A stretch of DNA of 64,000 bases from Litoreibacter albidus (GCF_900107015.1 NZ_FNOI01000003.1:310001-374000), one strand, 5' to 3'. Counted from the first letter of the stretch, positions 41,181 through 52,228 are shown. Notes: generated from the sequence alone by a model not told the origin. Program-made: numbers and translations.

Positions 41181-43949
41181 TTACGACGCGGCAAGGTCAC
41201 GCAGGACGTAGTGCAGAACGCCACCATGCTCGATGTATTCTTTCTCGATCGCAGTATCGATCCGGCATTTCAGCGTGATGTTCTTCACGGTGCCGTCCGC
41301 CATAGTGATCTCGCAAGGCACTTCGGACAATGGCTGCAAGTCGCCTTCCAGCCCCGTGATGTTGACCGTTTCGTCACCCGTCAGGCCCAGCGTCTTGCGG
41401 CTGTCACCACCAGTGAATTCGAACGGAATCACGCCCATGCCAACAAGGTTGGAGCGGTGAATACGCTCGAAGCTTTCCGCGATTACGGCTTTGACACCCA
41501 AAAGTGCTGTGCCCTTAGCCGCCCAGTCACGCGAGGAGCCCGCGCCGTACTGCTCACCACCGAAGACAACAAGCGGTGTGCCCGCGTCCTTGTACTCCAT
41601 CGCCGCGTCAAAAATTGACGCCTGCTCACCGTTTGGCCCTTTGGTGTAGCCGCCTTCAACGCCGTCCAGCATCTCGTTCTTGATACGGATGTTGGCAAAG
41701 GTGCCGCGCATCATGATCTCGTGGTTACCGCGACGCGAGCCGTAGGAGTTGAACTCCCGCGGGGCGACTTGGCGATCAATCAGATACTTACCAGCTGGGC
41801 TGGTCTGCGCGAACGAGCCCGCAGGGGAGATGTGGTCGGTCGTAATCATGTCACCCAACACCGCCAGAACTTTCGCCCCTTTGACGTCTGAAATAACACC
41901 CGGTTCCGCGCCCATATCTTGGAAGTATGGCGGGTTTTGGACGTAGGTCGATGTCGCGGGCCAGTCGTAGGTCAGGCTGTCCGTGGTTTCGACGCCTTGC
42001 CACTTCTCGTCACCCTTGAACACATCCGCGTATTTTTCTCGGAACGCGGCGCGGGTCACGGTTTCTTCAACCAGATCAGCCACTTCTTTGGAGGTTGGCC
42101 AGATGTCTTTCAGGTAGACGTCGTTGCCGTCTTTGTCTTGGCCCAGCGGATCTTTCGCGATGTCGACATTCATGTCACCCGCCAAAGCGTAGGCCACAAC
42201 CAACGGTGGGGAGGCAAGGTAGTTCGCGCGAACGTCAGGGCTGATGCGGCCTTCAAAGTTGCGGTTGCCCGACAATACGGAGGTCGCGATCAGGTCGCCC
42301 TCGTTCACGGCTTCCGACAGTTCCGGCGCGATTGGGCCGGAGTTCCCGATGCAGGTTGTGCAGCCGTAGCCCACAAGGTTGAAGCCGATGGCGTCCAGAT
42401 CCTCTTGCAGGTTAGCCGCCTCAAGATAGGCCGAAACCACCTGAGAGCCGGGCGCCAGCGAGGTTTTCACCCAAGGCTTGCGGGTCAGACCCAAGGCGCG
42501 GGCCTTCCGTGCCACCAAACCGGCCCCGATCATAACATAGGGGTTCGATGTGTTGGTGCAGGAGGTGATCGACGCGATAACGATAGAGCCGTCATGCAGG
42601 CGGTAGTCCGCCCCTTTCACGGGGTAGGATTTATGGTGGCCCAGATCGCCGGGAATGCTTGTCGGGGCAAGCTGGCCGCCCTCGTCCGCCCATTCCTTTT
42701 TCTCTTCAGCAGGCGCACTTTTCTCTGGGCGTTGGCCTTTGATGTAGTCGCCAAATGCCGACGCCGCTTTGTCCAGTGCGATGTAATCTTGCGGGCGTTT
42801 CGGGCCGGAGATGGCCGGAACGATGGTGCCCATATCAAGGCTCAGCGTGTCGGTGTAGACGGGTGCGTAATCCGCGTCGCGCCAGAAACCGTTCTCTTTC
42901 GCGTAGGCTTCAACCAGCGCGATGGTCTCTTCCTCGCGGCCGGTGTTGTTCAGGTAACGCAGGGTTTCCGCGTCGATCGGGAAGAAGCCACACGTCGCGC
43001 CGTATTCCGGTGCCATGTTGGCGATGGTCGCACGGTCCGCCAGCGGCAGATTGTCGAGGCCCTTGCCGTAGAATTCCACGAACTTACCAACCACGCCCTT
43101 CTCGCGCAGCATTTCGACGACCTTCAGCACAAGGTCGGTCCCTGTGGTGCCTTCCATCATCGCGCCTGTCAGCTCGAAGCCCACAACCTCTGGGATCAGC
43201 ATGGAAATCGGTTGCCCCAGCATCGCAGCTTCGGCCTCGATACCGCCAACACCCCAGCCCAAAACGGCCGCGCCGTTGACCATGGTTGTGTGGCTGTCCG
43301 TACCAACCAGCGTATCAGGATAGGCCACCAGTTCACCCGCTTGGTCAGTGTCGGACCATACGGTTTTAGACAAATACTCAAGGTTTACTTGGTGACAGAT
43401 GCCCGTGCCCGGTGGCACAACGCGGAAGTTGTTAAAGGCACTTTGGCCCCATTTCAGAAAGGTATAGCGCTCAAGGTTGCGCTCATATTCACGGTCCACG
43501 TTCATCTGAAACGCGCGCGCGTTGCCGAATTCGTCGATCATAACGGAGTGGTCGATCACCAGATCGACAGGGTTCAGCGGGTTAATCTTCTCTGGGTCGC
43601 CGCCAAGGTTCTTCAGGCCGTCGCGCATCGCGGCCAGATCAACCACCGCAGGCACACCGGTGAAGTCCTGCAGCAGAATACGCGCGGGACGGTAGGCGAT
43701 TTCTTTGGGGTTCTTGCCGCCTTGCTTGGCCCAGTCGGAAAATGCCTTGATGTCGTCGACATGTACCGTTTTACCATCTTCAAAGCGCAGCATGTTTTCC
43801 AGCACCACTTTCAGCGCGGCTGGCAGCTTCGAGAAGTCGCCCAAACCGGCCTCTTCAGCCGCCTTGATTGAGTAATAAGCAAAGGTTTTGCCACCGGCAC
43901 TCAGGGTGCGGCGGGTCTTGGCGGTGTCTTGTCCGACGACGATAGGCAT
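41181..43949 (-). CDS. acnA: Aconitate hydratase A
   Basis: 922 residues from ATG 43949, with GGGAG eight bases upstream (an eight-codon upstream extension is rejected). It interconverts citrate and isocitrate in the TCA cycle. Iron-sulfur cluster ligands are visible in ASITSCTNTSNPYVM and GYGCTTCIGNSGP; also DHSVMIDEFGNA, GTDSHTTMVNG and the swivelling-domain SYGSRRGNHEIMMRG and YGAGSSRDWAAKG. Monocistronic with a strong terminator. A 650-codon plus-strand frame inside it is a shadow. Confidence 0.97.
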   Translation of the reverse strand: MPIVVGQDTAKTRRTLSAGGKTFAYYSIKAAEEAGLGDFSKLPAALKVVLENMLRFEDGKTVHVDDIKAFSDWAKQGGKNPKEIAYRPARILLQDFTGVPAVVDLAAMRDGLKNLGGDPEKINPLNPVDLVIDHSVMIDEFGNARAFQMNVDREYERNLERYTFLKWGQSAFNNFRVVPPGTGICHQVNLEYLSKTVWSDTDQAGELVAYPDTLVGTDSHTTMVNGAAVLGWGVGGIEAEAAMLGQPISMLIPEVVGFELTGAMMEGTTGTDLVLKVVEMLREKGVVGKFVEFYGKGLDNLPLADRATIANMAPEYGATCGFFPIDAETLRYLNNTGREEETIALVEAYAKENGFWRDADYAPVYTDTLSLDMGTIVPAISGPKRPQDYIALDKAASAFGDYIKGQRPEKSAPAEEKKEWADEGGQLAPTSIPGDLGHHKSYPVKGADYRLHDGSIVIASITSCTNTSNPYVMIGAGLVARKARALGLTRKPWVKTSLAPGSQVVSAYLEAANLQEDLDAIGFNLVGYGCTTCIGNSGPIAPELSEAVNEGDLIATSVLSGNRNFEGRISPDVRANYLASPPLVVAYALAGDMNVDIAKDPLGQDKDGNDVYLKDIWPTSKEVADLVEETVTRAAFREKYADVFKGDEKWQGVETTDSLTYDWPATSTYVQNPPYFQDMGAEPGVISDVKGAKVLAVLGDMITTDHISPAGSFAQTSPAGKYLIDRQVAPREFNSYGSRRGNHEIMMRGTFANIRIKNEMLDGVEGGYTKGPNGEQASIFDAAMEYKDAGTPLVVFGGEQYGAGSSRDWAAKGTALLGVKAVIAESFERIHRSNLVGMGVIPFEFTGGDSRKTLGLTGDETVNITGLEGDLQPLSEVPCEITMADGTVKNITLKCRIDTAIEKEYIEHGGVLHYVLRDLAAS

Positions 43950-44114
43950 AGCTGGGACTCCCGATATGATCATGGAAATTGGTATCTGGCGCGGTGATGC
44001 CTCAAGTTTTACAGGCGATCAAGGGGGCAAACCGCCGTTCTTGTCGTTTTTGTATACTATTGCATACATTTTTACCTGTTTTCGCCGCCGAGCCGATGCG
44101 CTAGGCCATAATTG

Positions 44115-44744
44115 ATGAATTTTTCTGTTGAAAATCTGGCCTGCAGACGGGGCGACGTGACGGTACTGACCGGCGTGACATTCAGTGTGGCAGAGGGCGA
44201 AGCCTTGGTTCTACGCGCGCCAAACGGCGCCGGAAAGACAACGCTGCTACGCTGCTTGGCAGGGCTGACGCCGCCTGTGAGCGGCGCGCTCCACTTCTCG
44301 CCGGAGGATGTCGCCTACGCCGCGCATGCGGACGGCCTGAAGGCACAGTTAAGCGTCGAGGAAAACCTACAGTTCTGGGCCGACATATTCGGCACCCGCG
44401 ACATAGCGCCCGCCGTCGACGCCTTTGAGCTGAGCAGCCTTCTGTCTCGCCGCGCACAAGACCTCTCAGCGGGTCAAAAACGCCGCCTCTCCCTGTCGCG
44501 CATGGTGCTGACCGGCCGCGCAATTTGGGCGCTGGACGAGCCTACGGTGTCGCTTGACGTGGAGAACGTCGCGCGGTTTTCGTCCGCTGTCACGCGGCAT
44601 CTGGCGCAGGGCGGCAGCGCCGTTCTGGCGACACACATCGACTTGGGCCTGCCAACCGCGCGCACGCTGGACCTCTCGCCGTTTCGCGCAATCTCGCAAG
44701 ATGCGCCCTCTGACGATCCGTTTTTGGACGGGGCGTTTCAATGA
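44115..44744 (+). CDS. ccmA: Heme exporter ATP-binding protein CcmA
   Basis: 209 residues. Walker [15 protein letters not shown], signature [14 protein letters not shown] and Walker [14 protein letters not shown] identify an ABC ATPase; short length and neighbouring ccmB/ccmC make it CcmA. It powers release of holo-CcmE from the CcmABCD complex during cytochrome c maturation. Start at ATG 44115; the TTG one codon earlier is less likely. Its stop overlaps ccmB by ATGA. Confidence 0.95.
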   Translation: MNFSVENLACRRGDVTVLTGVTFSVAEGEALVLRAPNGAGKTTLLRCLAGLTPPVSGALHFSPEDVAYAAHADGLKAQLSVEENLQFWADIFGTRDIAPAVDAFELSSLLSRRAQDLSAGQKRRLSLSRMVLTGRAIWALDEPTVSLDVENVARFSSAVTRHLAQGGSAVLATHIDLGLPTARTLDLSPFRAISQDAPSDDPFLDGAFQ

Positions 44745-45397
44745 TTGCCTTGCTACAACGCGACCTGAAGCTGGCCATCCGCGCGGGCGGCGGCTTTGGC
44801 CTTGGTCTCGCGTTCTTCCTGATCCTTGTCGTGCTGGTGCCCTTTGGTGTCGGTCCGAACTCCGATATCCTGTCGCGCATCGCGCCTGGCATCTTGTGGG
44901 TCGGCGCGTTGCTGTCTTGCCTGCTGTCGCTCGACCGCATTTTTCAGCTCGATTATGAAGACGGCACATTGGATCTGCTGGCGACGGCCCCCCTGCCGCT
45001 GGAGGCTGCGGCGACGCTGAAAGCTCTGTCGCATTGGCTGGTGACGGGATTGCCGCTAACACTTGCCGCGCCACTTCTTGGGGTTTTGTTAAACATGCCA
45101 AGCGAGGCCACATTGTGGCTCGTCGCTTCGCTCGCGCTTGGAACACCGGCGCTGTCGATGCTGGGCACCTTTGGCGCAGCCCTGACTGTGGGCCTAAAGC
45201 GCGGCGGTTTGCTGATTTCCCTACTGGTGCTGCCCCTCTATATGCCTACGCTGATTTTTGGCGCGGAGGCTGTGCGCCGTGGGACAGAAGGCCTGCCAAC
45301 GGGAACGGCCTTGGCCTTCCTCGCGGCGATCACCGCAGGCTGCGCGGCGCTCTTGCCTTTCGCCTCCGCCGCGGCACTGCGGATGAACCTGCGCTAG
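44741..45397 (+). CDS. ccmB: Heme exporter membrane protein CcmB
   Basis: 218 residues, six hydrophobic helices, beginning [17 protein letters not shown]. Matches Ccm[15 protein letters not shown] and PLLGVLLNM, with the ATP-binding partner directly upstream. Part of the CcmABCD complex at the inner membrane. The following ccmC starts 77 bases later. Confidence 0.94.
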   Translation: MIALLQRDLKLAIRAGGGFGLGLAFFLILVVLVPFGVGPNSDILSRIAPGILWVGALLSCLLSLDRIFQLDYEDGTLDLLATAPLPLEAAATLKALSHWLVTGLPLTLAAPLLGVLLNMPSEATLWLVASLALGTPALSMLGTFGAALTVGLKRGGLLISLLVLPLYMPTLIFGAEAVRRGTEGLPTGTALAFLAAITAGCAALLPFASAAALRMNLR

Positions 45398-45474
45398 CGG
45401 CCCCACACAGACGTGACATTTGGCCCGTCGCAAAATCCATTGCCCCGCGCCGGAGCATCCCATAACAGTGGCAC

Positions 45475-46203
45475 ATGTCGATCTGGGAATACGCAAATCC
45501 AACCCGCTTCATGCAGACCTCTGGCAAGCTTTTGCCGCTGGTGTCTGTATTGTCCTTCGCGTGCCTGATCGTCGGGCTGGTTTGGGGGTTCTTCTTCACG
45601 CCTGACGATTACCGCCAAGGCTCTACCGTGAAGATCATCTATCTGCATGTGCCCAGTGCGCTGATGGCGATCAATGCTTGGATGATGATGCTGGTCGCCT
45701 CGCTGATCTGGCTGGTGCGCCGCCACCATGTCTCCGCACTTGCCGCCAAGGCCGCAGCGCCTGTCGGGCTGGCGATGACCCTGATCGCGTTGATCACTGG
45801 CGCCATCTGGGGGGAGCCGATGTGGGGCACCTATTGGGCGTGGGATCCGCGCTTGACGTCTTTTCTGATCCTGTTTTTGTTCTACCTTGGCTACATGGCC
45901 CTTTGGGCCGCGATCGAAAATCCGGACACCGCCGCCGATCTGACGTCAATTCTGTGTCTTGTGGGATCTGTCTTCGCATTGCTGTCGCGTTACGCGGTAA
46001 ACTTCTGGAACCAAGGGCTGCACCAAGGCGCGTCACTGTCGCTGGACAAGGAAGAGAACGTGGCCGACGTGTTTTACTTCCCGTTGTTGGTATCTATCGC
46101 TGGCTTCGTGCTGCTGTTCTTGGCGCTTGTTCTACTGCGCACGCGGTCCGAAATTCGCCTGCGCCGCGCCAGCGCTCTTATTTCACGCGAGCGGTTGAGC
46201 TAA
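45475..46203 (+). CDS. ccmC: Heme export/handling protein CcmC
   Basis: 242 residues, six transmembrane helices. The tryptophan-rich heme-handling motif WGEPMWGTYWAWDPRLTS (WGxxWxWD) and flanking histidines (YLHVPSAL; NQGLHQGASLS) are present. It presents heme to CcmE. Together with ccmA, ccmB and ccmD it forms one cluster, although ccmG and ccmE are not adjacent. Confidence 0.96.
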   Translation: MSIWEYANPTRFMQTSGKLLPLVSVLSFACLIVGLVWGFFFTPDDYRQGSTVKIIYLHVPSALMAINAWMMMLVASLIWLVRRHHVSALAAKAAAPVGLAMTLIALITGAIWGEPMWGTYWAWDPRLTSFLILFLFYLGYMALWAAIENPDTAADLTSILCLVGSVFALLSRYAVNFWNQGLHQGASLSLDKEENVADVFYFPLLVSIAGFVLLFLALVLLRTRSEIRLRRASALISRERLS

Positions 46204-46234
46204 CCTTACCCCCGCCCTTATCTTAGGATGCATC

Positions 46235-46396
46235 ATGCCTGATCTTGGAAAATACGCCGACACCGTTCTGTCCGCCTATGTTATCTCCATCGCGATCCTG
46301 ATCGGGCTTGTCGCACTGTCGGTTTGGCAGTCGCGGCAGTCGCGCGCCCGTCTGGCCCAGATCGAGGCACGTCGCAACGCTGCGCCACCCCGCTGA
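46235..46396 (+). CDS. ccmD: Heme exporter protein CcmD
   Basis: A 53-residue frame: MPDLGKYADTVLSAYVIS, then a hydrophobic helix (IAILIGLVALSVW) and a basic C-terminal tail (QSRQSRARLAQIEARRN). This is the typical CcmD layout: one membrane helix with a tyrosine-containing N terminus (KYADTVLSAY) and a positively charged tail that stabilises the CcmABCD complex. It starts 31 bases after ccmC. Confidence 0.92.
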   Translation: MPDLGKYADTVLSAYVISIAILIGLVALSVWQSRQSRARLAQIEARRNAAPPR

Positions 46397-46402
46397 CGCC
46401 AC

Positions 46403-46900
46403 CTAGTAGATATACCTGATCTGGTCCGACCAATATCGCTCCATCCGGTGCAGCGAATGGTTGATCGTGTCGATCCCGTCGTTCCCAAGGATGCCCTTTT
46501 CTTCCAGCCCCACCGCGTGACGCTCAAAAAGATCAGTTACGTGACTGCGCACGGCGCGGCCCTTTTCGGTCAGGCGCACCCGTACCGACCGGCGATCAAT
46601 TTCGCAGCGTTGATGGTGCATATACCCCATCTCCACCAGCTTCTTCAGGTTGTAGGACACGTTGGAGCCTTGATAGTAGCCGCGCGACTTCAACTCGCCC
46701 GCAGTTACCTCGTTCTCCCCGATATTGAACAGTAACAAGGCCTGCACAGAGTTGATATCCAGCACGCCCAGCCGTTCAAATTCGTCCTTAATCACGTCCA
46801 GTAACAGGCGGTGCAGCCGTTCGACCAGCGCAAGGCTTTCCAGATACCCCGCCATAAAAACACGGGCCTGGGGACTGGCGACAGGGTTGTGCATGCTCAT
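46403..46900 (-). CDS. MarR-type winged-helix regulator, LdtR-like
   Basis: 165 residues from ATG 46900 with GGAG seven bases upstream; an 18-codon upstream extension is rejected. The winged helix is in VTAGELKSRGYYQGSNVSYN and LKKLVEMGYMHHQRCEIDRR, followed by SVRVRLTEKGRAV. It closely resembles LdtR of alphaproteobacteria, a MarR-family activator of L,D-transpeptidase and stress genes. No ldt gene is adjacent. It ends convergently seven bases from ccmD. Confidence 0.85.
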   Translation of the reverse strand: MSMHNPVASPQARVFMAGYLESLALVERLHRLLLDVIKDEFERLGVLDINSVQALLLFNIGENEVTAGELKSRGYYQGSNVSYNLKKLVEMGYMHHQRCEIDRRSVRVRLTEKGRAVRSHVTDLFERHAVGLEEKGILGNDGIDTINHSLHRMERYWSDQIRYIY

Positions 46901-46993
46901 TTGTTTTCTCCGACTGCTAATGCTCGCAAATCGGAAATAGGCCCCAAACCCCAAATAAACGGTTAAATGGCCACGGATTTTTATAAATCTGGC

Positions 46994-47272
46994 TTAAAAG
47001 ATCTTCGACTCTTTGACCGCCCGCGCGATCAACGCCGCAAATTTTGGCGGCGCGTCGGACTGGCCGGACGCCCATTGGTACATGTCGTGATCGCTTTCGC
47101 TCAGCATTTCGTCATAGAGCGCCAAATCCGTGTCTGACAACCCGTCCAGCCCGTGCGTGGCAAAGCCCCCAAGGATCAAATCCATCTCCTTGATGCCGCG
47201 CCGCATCGAGCGCAGTTTGAGCCGCCGCAGCTTGGTTTCGCGCAGCTCGTCGATGGGGCCTACTTCGTTCAT
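46994..47272 (-). CDS. sdhE: FAD assembly factor SdhE (DUF339)
   Basis: 92 residues with LRETKLRRLKLRSMRRGIKEMDL: the conserved RG-x-E/KE-M-D-L motif that engages succinate dehydrogenase flavoprotein SdhA. The acidic/aromatic middle (YDEMLSESDHDMYQW) is also typical. It promotes covalent FAD attachment in SdhA. Its ATG overlaps the stop of the XRE gene by four bases, so the two are cotranscribed. Confidence 0.93.
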   Translation of the reverse strand: MNEVGPIDELRETKLRRLKLRSMRRGIKEMDLILGGFATHGLDGLSDTDLALYDEMLSESDHDMYQWASGQSDAPPKFAALIARAVKESKIF

Positions 47273-47661
47273 TCCGGTGCCCTCAGCAGCTTGCCCAACT
47301 TCTTCTCCAAACGGCCTAAGTGGTCCGAAAGGCGGCTGAATTCGGCCTTCGTACGGCGCAATTCAAGCAAGATGTCTTTCACGTCACCCGTCAGCTCAAC
47401 CTCGCCTGCGGGGGAGTTCAGCCCCTCGCCCTCGGCGGTCAACAGCCAGCGCATCGACACATTCAAAATGCCAGACAGCATGGACAGGCGGTTGGCGCGG
47501 GGTTCGTCCACATCGTCTTCCCAGCCGCGAATCGTCTTAAGCTTTACACCCAGCTTCTTGGCCAGTTCTTCCTGACTTAGCCCCTGCGCGTCCCGCGCGG
47601 CGGCAACCCGATCCCCGAACGTCGCATTGTCGTTGCTGAAATAGGTATCGTCGTCGTGCAT
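47269..47661 (-). CDS. XRE-family helix-turn-helix regulator
   Basis: 130 residues from ATG 47661 with AGGAG six bases upstream; 25 upstream codons rejected. The DNA-binding domain is AARDAQGLSQEELAKKLGVK followed by LKTIRGWEDDVDEPRANRL. The C-terminal helix (VKDILLELRRTKAEFSRLSDHLG) looks like a coiled coil for dimerisation. It is divergent from the aminotransferase and coupled to sdhE. Confidence 0.9.
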   Translation of the reverse strand: MHDDDTYFSNDNATFGDRVAAARDAQGLSQEELAKKLGVKLKTIRGWEDDVDEPRANRLSMLSGILNVSMRWLLTAEGEGLNSPAGEVELTGDVKDILLELRRTKAEFSRLSDHLGRLEKKLGKLLRAPE

Positions 47662-47692
47662 GTCGAACTCCTGAAAAGGCGTTATTGCTTGA

Positions 47693-48955
<1,263 letters not shown>

Positions 48956-48965
48956 GCACACTCCC

Positions 48966-48991
48966 TCGGTGGGCGGATTTCTGCCCACCGA
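48966..48991. terminator. Hairpin downstream of the aminotransferase gene
   Basis: TCGGTGGGC-N8-GCCCACCGA, a perfect nine-pair stem ten bases after the stop codon. It is followed by AAACCTC rather than a T-run, so termination would be weak or Rho-assisted. Confidence 0.55.
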
Positions 48992-49201
48992 AACCTCACA
49001 CAAAGTTGATGTTCGCGCGATATCCTTTGTTTTCTGCCCCTTACCTGATGCACCGCTTCTTTGCACACCCGCTGTGCAGATTTGCCGCATGACGGCCGCG
49101 TCTTTTCACTGCATAAACACACTGAACTGAACAGTATAGTTCCTTGTGAGTTCCCGCGTGCAATGTACTGCGCTTGGGCTGATTTCTGAATTCTAAACTG
49201 T

Positions 49202-50686
49202 GTGATCCCAACAGGTTACACGACGCTTTGCGCTGCCCAGCGCAGGCCCTCTCTAGCTATTGGACCAAGCCCCGTGGGACAATTTGACAACGCCGTACAT
49301 GATGCCCGCCAGCAAGCCGCCAACGGTGATTTGATTGGCGCGCTAGGTGCTGCCAACCGCGCGCTCATGCAGATGCCGCAGGATCAGAACCTGAAGCTGT
49401 TCCGCGCGCGTCTGCTTCACGCCCTCGGGCGCGACACCGAGGCACTCGCCGACCTCAAGCCCTTCACCGCGGGCCCGATGCCCGCGCAGCTGGCGTTGTT
49501 TGTGGCAGAGGTTGCAGAACACGCGGGCGCACTAAAGCTGGCGGAAGACGCCCTCGGCCAAGCGCTCCCAACCGCCAAAAAGCCGGCCACCCTACTGGCC
49601 AAACGCGCCGTGTTGCGCCAGTCGCTTGGCGCGTTCGAGGCGGCCCAGAAAGACCTGCGCGACGCCATCAAACGATCCCCCACCGACGGGGAGCTATACC
49701 GCCTGCTGGGCAGCATGCACCGCTTTAAAGCAAACGACCCGTTGTTGAAGAAAATGCAACAGGCCCGCCGCAAAATTCCAGCAGGCTCCGCCGCTTCCGC
49801 CCATCTGGAATTCGCCATCTCCAAGGCCTTAGACGATCTGGGTGACTACGACCGCTCCTTCAAGCACCTGACGCAAGCCAACGCCACTATGCGCAAGCTG
49901 CACCCCTACAGCGCGCAGGTGCGTGACGATCAGTTGGCGCGCTACAAACAAGCCCTCTCCACACTCCCCCACGCGCCCGCCGCGACGGCGAGTAAGGCCG
50001 CGCCGATCTTCGTGACCGGCTTGCCGCGCTCCGGCACAACGCTTGTCGAACAAATCCTGTCCGCGCATCCCGACGTTACCGGCGGCGGCGAAATGGCGAT
50101 CTTCGGCGGATTGATGCGCGAAACCTTGGGCGATCCGGCAGGCGACGCCCCCCTAGATCTAACGCAGGAAACTCTGTCGAAATTGGGCCACGCCTACGCA
50201 GATGCCGTTGCCATGCGCCATCCGAGCGCAAGCCGCGTCACCGATAAATCAATCCAGACCGCGTCCTACGCAGGCGCGGTGGCGGCTGCCCTGCCAAATG
50301 CCCGCATCATCGTGGTGCGCCGTAATCCCCATGGCAACGCGCTGTCCCTGCTGCGGCAGGTCTTCCAACCCGGCAAGCAGCTGTTCAGCTACAACCTAAA
50401 AGATATCTTGCGCTATCAGCGCGGCTTTGATGATATGGTCGCCTTCTGGCAAGCAACGCTGCCAGACAGGGTTCACGTGGTCGAATATGAAACGCTGGTA
50501 CGCGAGCCGGACGCCACCACGCGCGCCCTACTGGACATGGCAGACCTGCCATGGGACGACGCCTGCCTGCATCCCGAAGACAACACGCGGGCGGTTCAAA
50601 CACTCAGTGCGGTCGCCGTGCGCAAACCTATCTCCACCGATGCCGCCGACAAATGGCGCCGCTACGCCAGCCACCTAGGCGCCTAA
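49202..50686 (+). CDS. TPR-containing sulfotransferase-family protein
   Basis: Up to 494 residues. The N-terminal half has TPR-like helical pairs (GDLIGALGAANRALMQMPQD; LLHALGRDTEALADLK). The C-terminal half begins with the 5'-phosphosulfate-binding loop APIFVTGLPRSGTTLVEQIL and contains the 3'-phosphate segment ARIIVVRRNPHGNALSLL. PAPS-dependent sulfonation is the family role; the acceptor is unknown. Start uncertain: GTG 49202 or GTG 49274 (then MGQFDNAVHDARQQAA); the latter begins nearer the first TPR. Confidence 0.85.
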   Translation: MIPTGYTTLCAAQRRPSLAIGPSPVGQFDNAVHDARQQAANGDLIGALGAANRALMQMPQDQNLKLFRARLLHALGRDTEALADLKPFTAGPMPAQLALFVAEVAEHAGALKLAEDALGQALPTAKKPATLLAKRAVLRQSLGAFEAAQKDLRDAIKRSPTDGELYRLLGSMHRFKANDPLLKKMQQARRKIPAGSAASAHLEFAISKALDDLGDYDRSFKHLTQANATMRKLHPYSAQVRDDQLARYKQALSTLPHAPAATASKAAPIFVTGLPRSGTTLVEQILSAHPDVTGGGEMAIFGGLMRETLGDPAGDAPLDLTQETLSKLGHAYADAVAMRHPSASRVTDKSIQTASYAGAVAAALPNARIIVVRRNPHGNALSLLRQVFQPGKQLFSYNLKDILRYQRGFDDMVAFWQATLPDRVHVVEYETLVREPDATTRALLDMADLPWDDACLHPEDNTRAVQTLSAVAVRKPISTDAADKWRRYASHLGA

Positions 50687-50757
50687 AGCGCTGGACGCGG
50701 GCACGGCATTCTGCTCTGTTTCAGGCTCGCCCCACGCCCGGATGAAGGACCGCACAG

Positions 50758-51123
50758 ATGGCGCAGAAAGCCGACGCACATGACAAGGACGTTGTCCTCC
50801 TGCGGCGCGTGCTCATCGGCGTGTTGGCGGTGGCCCTGCTGGGGGCTGTGGTCTTCGGGGTCCGTGCCTTGGCGTCATTCGTCTACTGGCACGATGAGGC
50901 TCATCAATCTCAGCCGATTGCCGGTTGGATGACGCCGCGCTACGTCGGCAAGTCTTGGCAAGTCCCGCCCGAGGTCATCGCAGACGCCTTAGCGCTCCGG
51001 TTGGAGGCTGGCACGGGGCGCACTCCCCTCACCGAAATTGCTAAGGCACGTAACCAAGACCTCAGCGTGATTATCGACACGCTGCAAGCGGCTATTGACG
51101 CCCATCTGGCAACCCGCCCATGA
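50758..51123 (+). CDS. Single-pass membrane protein of unknown function
   Basis: 121 residues with one N-terminal membrane helix (VLIGVLAVALLGAVVFGVRAL) and a periplasmic-type domain containing QPIAGWMTPRYVGKSWQVPP, followed by a helical end (ITEIAKARNQDLSVIIDTLQAA-like). The GWMTPRYVGxSW motif is reminiscent of a conserved family in alphaproteobacteria. Its stop overlaps the DedA start by ATGA, so the two are likely coupled. Confidence 0.75.
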   Translation: MAQKADAHDKDVVLLRRVLIGVLAVALLGAVVFGVRALASFVYWHDEAHQSQPIAGWMTPRYVGKSWQVPPEVIADALALRLEAGTGRTPLTEIAKARNQDLSVIIDTLQAAIDAHLATRP

Positions 51124-51725
51124 CCGAAGTTTTCTTCGGGCTGGTCGCAAGCTGGGGTTTGATTGTCATCGCCCTCTCCGCCTATTTCTCATGCCTTGCG
51201 GTGCCAGTGCCCACGTCGGCGGTGATGCTGGCGGGCGGCGCTTTCGCGGCGGCGGGGGATTTGGTCCTTTGGCAGGTCTGCACCGTCGCCTACCTCAGCG
51301 CGCTTGCGGGCGATCAGACCGGCTTTCAACTGGGCCGTTGGGGCGGCAAATGGCTCTCAACGCGCGTCGCCGCGATGCCAAAACGCGCGGCCCTTTACGC
51401 AAAGGCCCAAGGCGCGATCAGCCGCTGGGGCGGCGCCGCCGTGTTCTTCAGCACATGGGCGGTTGCGCCCTTGGGGCCGTGGGTCAACTTCGCGGCAGGG
51501 GCCGCAGGCTACGATGTGTGGCGATTTACCCTTCTTGATGCCTTGGGCGAGGCGATTTGGGTCAGCATATATATCGCGCTCGGCTACAGCTTCGCATCTA
51601 ATCTGGAGGCCTTGGCCAGCCTTGTGTCGAACTGGGGCGGGTTGATCAGCGCCATCGTTGTCGCCGCAGCAGCCGCCGCCGCATTGGTCCGTTTGGGCAA
51701 AAAGCGCGGCGGGCGGTCAGCTTAA
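51120..51725 (+). CDS. DedA/SNARE-associated-type membrane protein
   Basis: 201 residues. Hydrophobic protein with the DedA signatures FSCLAVPVPTSAVMLAGGAF, YLSALAGDQTGFQLGRWGG and VAPLGPWVNFAAGAAGYDVW. DedA proteins are linked to lipid-carrier recycling and proton-motive-force-dependent membrane homeostasis. Cotranscribed with the preceding single-pass protein. Confidence 0.88.
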   Translation: MTEVFFGLVASWGLIVIALSAYFSCLAVPVPTSAVMLAGGAFAAAGDLVLWQVCTVAYLSALAGDQTGFQLGRWGGKWLSTRVAAMPKRAALYAKAQGAISRWGGAAVFFSTWAVAPLGPWVNFAAGAAGYDVWRFTLLDALGEAIWVSIYIALGYSFASNLEALASLVSNWGGLISAIVVAAAAAAALVRLGKKRGGRSA

Positions 51726-51820
51726 CCGCTGCTCCAATTGGTATAAAAACCGTATTTCAGACGCGCTTATGCTGTGCTAGCGTCGCCGGACAAACCAATA
51801 ATGCGGGTTAAACCGAACAT

Positions 51821-52228
51821 ATGTCAGCCGAGCTTCCAGAGTTTTATTTCAGGGTCCGTGAGAATGGTGCAACCGTGTTCAGAGTTGATACCGAGAACCG
51901 ACAACGCCGCATCGAGATGTCCGAAATTGCGATGGCCAACATCCGCAACGGACAGATCAAACCCCACGGCGACCACGAGTTATCCGAGGAAGAGCTGGAG
52001 GTCATCCAAGACTGGATGAACGAGCGCCTTGCCGTGATCGCGACCCGAGACATTGATGACATCTACCGCGCCATCGACTACCTGAACCTGACCACCCACT
52101 GGGCGCAAACTCGCGCCGAGGAGGACCAGCTTGAAGAAGTCACCGACGCGCTTTTGCTGGCCATGCATGACCTGCGCACGGTGCTCGTACGCAAGAAGGC
52201 CGACCGGTTGATGAAAGGTCGGGAGTGA
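51821..52228 (+). CDS. Hypothetical protein, roseobacter type
   Basis: 135 residues. Begins MSAELPEFYFRVRENGATVFRV, a small beta-rich start similar to DUF-type acidic proteins, followed by acidic helices (ELSEEELEVIQDWMNERLAV; THWAQTRAEEDQLEEVTDAL). Ten residues, WAQTRAEEDQ, recur exactly at the end of the short ORF at 12.08 kb. Coupled to the next gene by a GTGA overlap. Function unknown. Confidence 0.75.
   Translation: MSAELPEFYFRVRENGATVFRVDTENRQRRIEMSEIAMANIRNGQIKPHGDHELSEEELEVIQDWMNERLAVIATRDIDDIYRAIDYLNLTTHWAQTRAEEDQLEEVTDALLLAMHDLRTVLVRKKADRLMKGRE

Noticed and set aside
41919-43871. 650-codon plus-strand open frame
   Set aside because: Entirely antisense to acnA, arginine/histidine/valine-rich with no family motif; a shadow caused by GC-rich codon bias.
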